Positions 1 to 5,460 of a DNA stretch of 10,789 nucleotides are shown one piece after another. The notes under the pieces were generated by a model. That model saw nothing but the letters and a program-made list of their open reading frames with translations. It ran no database searches and was not told the DNA's origin. Source of the DNA: Coriobacteriia bacterium (lineage in GTDB: Bacteria; Actinomycetota; Coriobacteriia; Coriobacteriales; UBA8131); assembly GCA_009781525.1 (NCBI GenBank), contig WQXZ01000044.1, positions 1 to 10,789 of the forward strand, read 5' to 3'. The translations under genes and the position numbers were made by a program. Each line of letters opens with the position of its first letter. Position 1 is the first letter of the stretch.

Positions 1-638
1 CCGACAGAGGATGATCCGCCGATGACGATCTTGCCACTTGCACCGTTACAGACGTATGCCGGAGCATTTGGGTCGACAGCGATGCAGTGATTGGCAACGA
101 TGATGTTTTGACCTTCTTTGCTCATTATGAAGTTGATGAAGTCCTGTGCTTCATCTGAGACATCCCCAGTGGTAATAATATTGAAGGGGCGGATGATGGG
201 ATATGCCCCCGATGCAGCGTTTGTGGTTGTTGCCGCAACGCCGTCGATGTCAAGTGCCTTGACGGTATCGTTCAGTGAACCCATAGAGATGAAGCCGATA
301 GCGCGGTCATCACCCGACACGGTGGTCAGCATAACAGCGGTGGAGTTGGTGGTGACTGCATCGACAGTGATCGCGTCGACTTTTTTACCATCTGCGGTGA
401 CTTCCTGCACCTCGAACAGCTCAACAAAGGCGCTTCGTGTGCCAGAGCCATCCTCGCGAGTGACAACATTGATTACACCACTGAAGCCATCGTCTGTACC
501 GGACTCTTCCTCTTTCTTTTCTTCCTCTTTTTTGTTGTCAGTGCAGCCAGCCAAAGGCAGGCTGAGTGACATGGCAAGCACCAGCGTCAAAGCCAGCAGC
601 TTGCTGAACTTGAATCTTTCTTTCCTGTTTTCCTGCAT
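1..638 (-). CDS. pstS: PstS-like phosphate ABC transporter substrate-binding lipoprotein (N-terminal part, runs off the window)
   Basis: Predicted extracellular, membrane-anchored binding protein that would deliver phosphate to a Pst ABC importer. The 212 visible residues start with a basic stretch, a hydrophobic signal sequence and a lipobox ending LAGC, with Cys32 as the lipidation site. A charged Lys/Glu linker follows (about 35-45). Residues 58-70 carry the phosphate-loop style motif TREDGSGTRSAF. Residues 113-121 (AIGFISMGS) and 147-177 (IIRPF to SKEGQ) also fit the second half of PstS-family proteins. At 203-212 the sequence reads KIVIGGSSSV, which is normally near the mature N-terminus of this family, so segment order is unusual. 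The start at 638 is supported by AGAAAGG about 10 bases upstream. No pst permease or ATPase genes are visible; they could lie beyond position 1. Family call is strong; phosphate specificity is inferred from motifs. Confidence 0.85.
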   Translation of the reverse strand, partial: MQENRKERFKFSKLLALTLVLAMSLSLPLAGCTDNKKEEEKKEEESGTDDGFSGVINVVTREDGSGTRSAFVELFEVQEVTADGKKVDAITVDAVTTNSTAVMLTTVSGDDRAIGFISMGSLNDTVKALDIDGVAATTTNAASGAYPIIRPFNIITTGDVSDEAQDFINFIMSKEGQNIIVANHCIAVDPNAPAYVCNGASGKIVIGGSSSV

Positions 639-693
639 GGTAAGTACCTTTCTGTCGGTTTTGTGTACCTGCTTTATGTGCGCGCAGGCACTC

Positions 694-726
694 GGTAAAG
701 GCTTCTGTCAACTTAGGTGCTTTACC
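694..726. promoter_or_regulatory. Inverted repeat upstream of pstS, possible operator
   Basis: GGTAAAG at 694-700 is the exact reverse complement of CTTTACC at 720-726, with 19 bases between. On the minus strand the middle contains TTGACA (706-711), a perfect -35 hexamer, but no good -10 lies 16-18 bases downstream of it. The element sits about 55-90 bases before the pstS start. It could be an operator for a phosphate-responsive regulator or a leader hairpin; it is not a recognisable Pho box, so the role is a guess. Confidence 0.35.
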
Positions 727-984
727 CAGATTTAGACTTTGAAAGCGAGTTACTCTTGCGTTCAATAAACCTTCTGCACCAATCATAAAAAGGCTCTGTA
801 AAGGGCTAGTGGTGGTTATTTAAAATCTATGTGAAGTGGCTCTGACAACTTGATGACAAAGCTTCTGCATGTCGCATGGTAGTGAGCCGATATGCTGCGA
901 ACGTTTTGGTAGGTTTACGACGCGCGCCTGCCTTATAAGCAGCAGCCCCCCCAGCCTGGAAATTAGCAACAATCAGATAACATA

Positions 985-1024
985 ACTTGATATAGGTACG
1001 CTTAGATTATATTATGTTTCAAGT
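985..1024. promoter_or_regulatory. Candidate HspR operator: ACTTGA/TCAAGT inverted repeat bracketing the dnaK promoter
   Basis: ACTTGA at 985-990 and TCAAGT at 1019-1024 are exact reverse complements 28 bases apart. One overlaps the -35, the other the predicted start point. The cores CTTGA and TCAAG match the outer bases of the known HspR element HAIR (CTTGAGT-N7-ACTCAAG). The GT/AC bases next to them are missing and the spacing is 17 bases longer than in HAIR. No canonical HAIR was found elsewhere upstream of dnaK. Since hspR is in this operon, autoregulation through this site is plausible but unproven. Confidence 0.4.
987..1015 (+). promoter_or_regulatory. Predicted housekeeping-type promoter of the dnaK operon
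   Basis: TTGATA at 987-992 (5 of 6 to the -35 consensus) and TATTAT at 1010-1015 (5 of 6 to the -10 consensus) are separated by exactly 17 bases. Transcription would start near 1022, giving a leader of about 95 bases before the dnaK ATG. This fits an HspR-type scheme in which a vegetative promoter is repressed rather than driven by a heat-shock sigma factor. Confidence 0.6.
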
Positions 1025-1034
1025 ATTAATAACC

Positions 1035-1083
1035 GCATGCCGGCATACGTGTAGACATGCAAGCTGTGCGCATGCAAGTATGC
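1035..1083 (+). repeat. GCATGC-rich nested repeats in the dnaK leader
   Basis: The predicted dnaK 5' leader contains the 10-base palindrome ATGCCGGCAT (1037-1046). It also contains two copies of CATGCAAG (1056-1063 and 1071-1078). GCATAC (1043-1048) can pair with GTATGC (1078-1083), enclosing CATGC (1056-1060) paired with GCATG (1070-1074). The ribosome-binding site at 1103-1107 lies outside the pairing. The repeats could form an RNA structure or be extra protein-binding half sites. Confidence 0.4.
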
Positions 1084-1117
1084 GTTTCTTAACAGAAAAC
1101 GAAAGGAAACGTAAAAA

Positions 1118-3019
1118 ATGGCAAAGATACTGGGAATCGACCTGGGAACAACAAATTCAGCGATGGCGATCATGGAAGGTGGCGAGTCCACCATTATCGT
1201 TAACGCCGAAGGAGACCGCACCACTCCGAGTGTTGTCGGTTTTAGAAAGGACGGCGAAAGAGTAGTCGGCAAGGCTGCAAAGAACCAGGCAGTCACCAAT
1301 CCCGAGAACACCGTCTCATCAATCAAGCGCTTTATTGGCCGCGAGTTCAAAGAAACAGCCAGCGAACGCGACACCGTCTCTTACAACGTTCACGCCGGCA
1401 AAGACGGTCGCGTGATGGTTGACATCGACGGTAAAGATTTCACCCCTGAAGAGATATCGGCAATCGTGCTGCAGAAACTGAAGACCGATGCTGAGCGCTA
1501 CACTGGCTCAGCGATTACCAAGGCTATCATCACCGTACCCGCCTACTTCAACGATGCCCAGCGCCAGGCCACCAAGGATGCCGGTCGCATTGCCGGCCTT
1601 GAGGTCGAGCGCATCATCAATGAGCCGACGGCAGCAGCCCTGGCATATGGTATGGACAAAATCGGCCAGGACGAAAAGATCCTGGTGTTTGACCTTGGCG
1701 GAGGAACCTTTGATGTCTCAGTGCTTGAGATTTCCGAGGGCGTCTTTGAGGTTTTATCCACATCTGGAGACAATCACCTTGGTGGCGATGATTGGGATCA
1801 GCGCTTGATTAACTGGTTGGCAGATAAATTCTCTGCCGATACCGGTATAGACCTGCGCAACGACAAGATGGCGTTGCAGCGGCTTAAAGAAGCAGCTGAG
1901 AAAGCCAAGATGGAGCTGTCCTCGACTCAGCAGTCCAACATTAACCTGCCGTTTATCTCGGCTGATGCAGATGGTCCGAAGCACCTTGACTACTCGATTA
2001 CCCGAGCGGAGTTCGAGCGAATCACTGATGATCTGCTGGAGCGATGCAAGAAGCCGATCGAGATGGCGCTGAAGGATGCAGGTCTTAGGGTTGGAGAGGT
2101 TGCAGAGGTGCTGCTGGTTGGTGGATCGACCAGGATGCCTGCGGTGCAGGAACTGGTTAAGAGCCTGACCGGCAAGGATCCGAATATGAGCGTAAATCCC
2201 GATGAGGTCGTTGCTCTTGGAGCTGCGGTTCAGGGTGGCGTTTTGGCTGGTGATGTTGAGGGCATTCTGTTGCTTGATGTCACACCGCTGTCACTTGGTG
2301 TCGAGACCATGGGTGGTGTGATGACTCGGATGATCGAGCGCAATACTACCATTCCAACCAGAAAGACCGAGATCTATAGTACTGCTTCAGATGGCCAGAC
2401 CTCTGTCGAGATACATGTGCTGCAAGGTGAGCGCGAGATGGCTATCGGTAACAAGACCCTTGGCAAGTTTCATTTAACTGATATTCCTCCAGCACCACGT
2501 GGAATCCCGCAGATTGAGGTGACCTTCGATATCGACGCAAACGGTATCGTCAATGTCTCAGCTAAGGACAAAGGCACAGGCCACGAGCAGAAAATCACCA
2601 TCTCTGGTTCAACTGCTCTGTCGGATGACGAAGTGGATCGCATGGTCAAGGATGCTGAGTCACATGCTGAGGAAGACGCTGCCAGAAAGGCAGAAGTCGA
2701 GATCAGGAACAATGCCGACAGTATGATCTATGCAACAGAAAAGACCATTGCTGACCTTGGTGACAAGGTTCCAGAAGAAACCAAGAGCGCAGTCAGCGAC
2801 GCTATCGCAGAGCTGAAGACCGCGATTGAAGGTTCCGATGTTGACGAGATCACACTGAAGACTGAAGCCTTGCAGCAAGCCAGCTACAAACTGGCTGAGA
2901 TCGTTTACGCCGATTCGCAGTCAGCTGTTGATTACAGTGACGCTGGTAGCGCCAGCGCAACCGATGCTGAAATCATCGATGCTGAGTACGAAGTCGTTGA
3001 AGAAGACGAAGACGAGTAG
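1118..3019 (+). CDS. dnaK: Molecular chaperone DnaK (Hsp70)
   Basis: Cytosolic ATP-driven chaperone that binds exposed hydrophobic peptide segments, with DnaJ stimulating hydrolysis and GrpE releasing ADP. The 633 residues are full length for the family. Visible landmarks are the first phosphate loop GIDLGTTNS (from residue 6), NEPTAAALAYG (168-178), the second phosphate loop DLGGGTFD (192-199), the adenosine motif LLVGGSTRMP (332-341) and the interdomain linker LLLDVTP (384-390). A beta-sandwich and helical lid follow, then an acidic tail ending EEDEDE. The short stretch after residue 70 lacks the insertion of Gram-negative DnaK, which fits a Gram-positive or actinobacterial origin. AAGGA at 1103-1107 lies 10 bases before the ATG. 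First gene of the operon; 62 bases separate it from grpE. In HspR systems DnaK also acts as co-repressor. Confidence 0.98.
   Translation: MAKILGIDLGTTNSAMAIMEGGESTIIVNAEGDRTTPSVVGFRKDGERVVGKAAKNQAVTNPENTVSSIKRFIGREFKETASERDTVSYNVHAGKDGRVMVDIDGKDFTPEEISAIVLQKLKTDAERYTGSAITKAIITVPAYFNDAQRQATKDAGRIAGLEVERIINEPTAAALAYGMDKIGQDEKILVFDLGGGTFDVSVLEISEGVFEVLSTSGDNHLGGDDWDQRLINWLADKFSADTGIDLRNDKMALQRLKEAAEKAKMELSSTQQSNINLPFISADADGPKHLDYSITRAEFERITDDLLERCKKPIEMALKDAGLRVGEVAEVLLVGGSTRMPAVQELVKSLTGKDPNMSVNPDEVVALGAAVQGGVLAGDVEGILLLDVTPLSLGVETMGGVMTRMIERNTTIPTRKTEIYSTASDGQTSVEIHVLQGEREMAIGNKTLGKFHLTDIPPAPRGIPQIEVTFDIDANGIVNVSAKDKGTGHEQKITISGSTALSDDEVDRMVKDAESHAEEDAARKAEVEIRNNADSMIYATEKTIADLGDKVPEETKSAVSDAIAELKTAIEGSDVDEITLKTEALQQASYKLAEIVYADSQSAVDYSDAGSASATDAEIIDAEYEVVEEDEDE
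1754..1762 (+). promoter_or_regulatory. DnaA-box consensus match inside dnaK
   Basis: TTATCCACA, a perfect match to the classic DnaA box, inside the dnaK coding sequence. A single 9-mer in coding DNA may be chance. It is listed because a second perfect copy lies at 3834-3842. Confidence 0.25.
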
Positions 3020-3081
3020 CATTGCTTGTAGTAAATACCAGTAGATAAACACTATAAAACGAAACTAAAACAGGTAGGTAA

Positions 3082-3771
3082 ATGATGAGAGATGAAGACG
3101 AAAGCAGAGACCCGATGCAAGACAGAGACGATTTGCATAATGAGCCTTTTGACGAGTCTGAAGCTCAAAGTAAGCGGGAAGGCTGGCGCTCGCTGTTCGG
3201 AGACAGAAAAACCATATTTATCGATGCTTCCGATACAGAAGAAAGCGACGAAGCCGAAGATGGCTTGGAAGATGTGGATCTGTTGAAAGTAGCTCTGTCT
3301 GAACTGGCAGAGCTATATGACAGGGATGTCAGGCGACAGGCTGAATGGGATAACTATCGCAAGAGAACAAACGCAGAACGTATCGTTGAGAGACAGAGAG
3401 CTTCATCAAATCTGATCGAAAGATTGCTGCCGGTTATCGATGACCTGGAAAGAGCCGAGCAGCACAGCGAGGGAGCCAATGCAGAATCGATGGCAGAAGG
3501 CTTGCGAGCAGTGCTGACAAAGTTCACTGACGTGCTAGCATATGAAGGGCTTGAGACCATCAATCCTGAAGGAGAGGCGTTTGACATCAACCTGCACCAG
3601 GCAGTGGCACGCGTTGAAGAGGCAACTGTGTACGATGAGACGGTTATCAGTGTTTTCCAAAAAGGCTACAGCATAGCCGGCCGGGTGCTGAGACCAGCAA
3701 TGGTTGCAGTTTCAAGCGGCGGACCAAAGCGTGTGCCAGATCCAGATAATAACGACACAGGTGATGAGTGA
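3082..3771 (+). CDS. grpE: Nucleotide-exchange factor GrpE
   Basis: Cytosolic dimeric co-chaperone that opens the DnaK nucleotide pocket to release ADP. The 229 residues begin with about 75 strongly acidic, probably disordered residues. A helical, charged dimerisation region follows (about 76-125, including AEWDNYRKR), then LLPVIDDLERA and the C-terminal beta-domain. The end has the family signature region, with FDINLHQAV followed by VISVFQKGYSIAGRVLRPAMV. Two ATGs lie in tandem (3082 and 3085); AGGTAGG just upstream serves either, so the start is uncertain by one residue. It follows dnaK by 62 bases without a visible terminator and precedes dnaJ by 94 bases. The acidic N-terminal arm is longer than in the E. 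coli protein; nothing suggests loss of function. Confidence 0.96.
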   Translation: MMRDEDESRDPMQDRDDLHNEPFDESEAQSKREGWRSLFGDRKTIFIDASDTEESDEAEDGLEDVDLLKVALSELAELYDRDVRRQAEWDNYRKRTNAERIVERQRASSNLIERLLPVIDDLERAEQHSEGANAESMAEGLRAVLTKFTDVLAYEGLETINPEGEAFDINLHQAVARVEEATVYDETVISVFQKGYSIAGRVLRPAMVAVSSGGPKRVPDPDNNDTGDE

Positions 3772-3780
3772 GCGCTGAGC

Positions 3781-3813
3781 AAGCAGGCGGTTTTTAAAGC
3801 AGGCAAGCTTTTT
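3781..3813 (+). repeat. Short repeats and weak hairpin between grpE and dnaJ
   Basis: AAGCAGGC occurs at 3781-3788 and again at 3797-3804. AAAGC (3796-3800) can pair with GCTTT (3807-3811) over a 6-base loop, and the descending arm runs into T3809-3813. This looks like a poor intrinsic terminator or processing site. It is too weak to end transcription reliably, but could lower dnaJ-hspR-clpB expression relative to dnaK-grpE. Confidence 0.25.
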
Positions 3814-3833
3814 GCATAAAACAGACTGAGATT

Positions 3834-3842
3834 TTATCCACA
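3834..3842 (+). promoter_or_regulatory. DnaA-box consensus match just upstream of dnaJ
   Basis: TTATCCACA, a perfect DnaA-box consensus, 24 bases before the dnaJ start and immediately before its ribosome-binding site. It is the second perfect copy in the window. It could bind DnaA as a dispersed titration or regulatory site, or be coincidence. No cluster of boxes or AT-rich unwinding region is present, so it is not an origin. Confidence 0.3.
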
Positions 3843-3865
3843 TGAAAAGGAGGTGAGAGGCTTAA

Positions 3866-4930
3866 ATGGCTGACAAGAACTATTATGAGTTGCTCGGTGT
3901 GAGCCAGGAGGCTTCCACCGACGAGATAAGAAAAGCGTTTCGGAAGTTGGCGCGCGAGCATCACCCAGATGCGGGTGGTGACGAGGCGAAGTTCAAAGAG
4001 ATATCGAATGCATTCGACGTGCTGTCTGATGCCGAGAAGCGATCAGAGTACGATGACATGCTGCGCTATGGAGCCTTCTTCGGCGCAGGCGGTGCTGGCG
4101 CTGGTGCTGGCGCGGGGTTTAATCGCGGGTCATATGGCCAGTATGGTAGGCACGGTCAGCCAACCGGCAACTGGCGCTCTGTTGTCAGCGACTTCAGCAA
4201 TATCGGTGATATATTCAACCGTATGCGGTCGGGCGAAGGTGCCTTTGGTACCGAATGGGAGTTTCCTGGCCAGCCGACCAAGGGGCGCGACATTCAGGTG
4301 AATCTGGATATCAGTTTCGAGGACGCATTCAGTGGTGCCGAGAAGCGGGTGACTATAAAGACCGGAGACGGGAACAAAAAAGTTTTGGATGTGAAGATTC
4401 CTGCGGGAGCTGTTGATGGCGGTAAGCTGCGCTTCAAAGGCAAGGGTAACCCGGGAAGCAATGGCGGAGATGCCGGCGACCTGACTATCGTGACCAAGCT
4501 GAAGAAACATCCGCTGTACAGCCGCAAAGGTGCGGATGTATTAATGGATCTGCCCGTTTCGATTACCGAAGCGGCGCTTGGCTCGCAAGTTGTAATTCCG
4601 GCTCCTGATGGCACCATGGTCAAGCTGCGGGTTCCAGCTGGAAGTTCGGACAGTAAGGTGCTGAGCGTCAAGAGCAAAGGAGCGCCGCGGGTTAAAGGCA
4701 CTGGACTCGGTGACCTGCGCGTTACGCTGAAGGTGACGCTGCCCAAGTCGCTGAATGATCAGCAGCAGGCGGCTCTGCATCGCTTTGCTGAAGCAAGTGA
4801 CCCTACATCTGCTGACATCAGACCGCTGATTGCTGAGCTGACGGCGGCGATTAACCTGTCACCCGCAGCCGAATCAAGCGCACTGATCGATTCAGACAGT
4901 GCACAGACAAAAGAGGTGACAAATGACTGA
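3866..4930 (+). CDS. dnaJ: DnaJ-family co-chaperone without zinc finger (class B, CbpA-like layout)
   Basis: J-domain protein that delivers substrates to DnaK and triggers its ATP hydrolysis. The 354 residues start with a J domain (4-70) containing the essential HPD at 33-35. A Gly/Ala-rich then Gly/Phe-like linker follows (about 72-140, with an alternating Gly-Ala stretch). Two C-terminal beta-domains with IPAGAVDGGKLRFKGKG, VTKLKKHPLYSRKG and a second GTGLGDLRVTLKV unit complete it. The CxxCxGxG zinc repeats of classical DnaJ are absent and I see no cysteine at all, so this is a class B J-protein. AAGGAGGTGA lies 9 bases before the ATG, a near-perfect ribosome-binding site and the strongest in the operon. 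The 3' end overlaps hspR by 8 bases, suggesting translational coupling. It is the only J-protein gene here; a zinc-finger DnaJ could exist elsewhere in the genome. Confidence 0.93.
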   Translation: MADKNYYELLGVSQEASTDEIRKAFRKLAREHHPDAGGDEAKFKEISNAFDVLSDAEKRSEYDDMLRYGAFFGAGGAGAGAGAGFNRGSYGQYGRHGQPTGNWRSVVSDFSNIGDIFNRMRSGEGAFGTEWEFPGQPTKGRDIQVNLDISFEDAFSGAEKRVTIKTGDGNKKVLDVKIPAGAVDGGKLRFKGKGNPGSNGGDAGDLTIVTKLKKHPLYSRKGADVLMDLPVSITEAALGSQVVIPAPDGTMVKLRVPAGSSDSKVLSVKSKGAPRVKGTGLGDLRVTLKVTLPKSLNDQQQAALHRFAEASDPTSADIRPLIAELTAAINLSPAAESSALIDSDSAQTKEVTND

Positions 4931-5447
4931 CCGAAATCGGCCATTGTTCATGATAAGTGTGGCAGCCGAGCTGTCAGGCTTGCATCCGCAGACCTTGCGG
5001 ATCTATGAAACCCGAGGCCTGGTGACTCCACAGCGTTCGTCGGGCAACACCCGGTTGTACTCGCAGGCTGACATCGATCGGCTGGAGCTGGTTGGGCAGC
5101 TGACTGCGGAGGGAATCAACCTGGCAGGCGTGCTGCGCATCATCGACCTGCAACGCAGGCTGGACGAGCAGACAGAGCTTTACGAGCACCAGCGCCAGTT
5201 GCTGGCCAAGCTTGAGAAGCGAGTGCATGAATACGAACTTCGGGATAAGATCACGGCTTTGGCAAAGGTCAGTTCGCAGGCATTGCGAACGGTTGGCTCT
5301 AGTAGCGATGCGGTGGCTGGCGCGGTGGGCGCAGCAGCCAGCAGCGCGTCCGTCGCTGCTGTGCCCCCCACAGCAGCAGCCAGCGATGGTACTGCGGCCA
5401 AACCAACCCATCCCGACCACACTACGACCCCCAGCAACAGCAACTAA
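4923..5447 (+). CDS. hspR: MerR-family heat-shock repressor HspR
   Basis: DNA-binding repressor of heat-shock genes. In studied actinobacteria it binds the HAIR element with DnaK as co-repressor. The 174 residues start with a winged-helix MerR domain (about 9-78): FMISVAAELSG, then LHPQTLRIYETRGLV, then SGNTRLYSQADIDRL. A helix of the dimerising coiled coil follows (about 85-120). The last 50 or so residues are low-complexity Ala/Ser/Thr/Pro and unlike the short C-terminus of Streptomyces or Mycobacterium HspR. The ATG overlaps the dnaJ stop, with GAGGTGA inside dnaJ as its ribosome-binding site. clpB follows after 13 bases. Position inside a dnaK-clpB operon strongly supports HspR over another MerR regulator. 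Likely targets are its own operon promoter and perhaps other chaperone genes. Confidence 0.92.
   Translation: MTDRNRPLFMISVAAELSGLHPQTLRIYETRGLVTPQRSSGNTRLYSQADIDRLELVGQLTAEGINLAGVLRIIDLQRRLDEQTELYEHQRQLLAKLEKRVHEYELRDKITALAKVSSQALRTVGSSSDAVAGAVGAAASSASVAAVPPTAAASDGTAAKPTHPDHTTTPSNSN
5331..5384 (+). repeat. Repeated GCAGCAGCCAGC units encoding the HspR tail
   Basis: GCAGCAGCCAGC occurs at 5331-5342 and again at 5373-5384, within a stretch rich in GCAGC and its complement. It encodes part of the Ala/Ser-rich HspR C-terminus. Such near-triplet repeats can expand or contract in frame. Confidence 0.5.
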
Positions 5448-5460
5448 CAGGAGACAAAGC

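Larger units (their letters stand above)
639..1117. other. Divergent intergenic region between pstS and dnaK
   Basis: This 479-base stretch has no convincing gene on either strand; short open frames here lack ribosome-binding sites or overlap real genes out of frame. It holds an inverted repeat close to pstS (694-726), a dnaK promoter with flanking half sites (985-1024) and a repeat-rich dnaK leader (1034-1084), listed separately. A C7 run lies at 946-952. No tRNA, CRISPR repeat or CIRCE-type element was recognised. A clear minus-strand -35/-10 pair for pstS could not be assigned with confidence. Confidence 0.7.

Noticed and set aside
118..735. Plus-strand open frame of 205 codons opposite pstS
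   Set aside because: It is antisense to the lipoprotein gene, has a Ser/Thr/Val-rich shadow-like composition and no family motifs; the minus-strand frame has a lipobox and PstS motifs.
538..786. Minus-strand open frame of 82 codons upstream of pstS
   Set aside because: It overlaps the start of pstS in another frame, lacks a convincing ribosome-binding site and has no recognisable features.
639..1117. CIRCE element (HrcA operator) upstream of dnaK
   Set aside because: No TTAGCACTC-N9-GAGTGCTAA-like sequence was found; the operon carries hspR instead.
1014..1265. Plus-strand open frame beginning in the dnaK leader
   Set aside because: It runs into dnaK out of frame and its start has no ribosome-binding site.
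5212..5460. Upstream extension of the clpB reading frame into hspR
   Set aside because: The extra 83 residues are hspR read in another frame; the canonical ClpB N-terminus begins at 5461 with a good ribosome-binding site.
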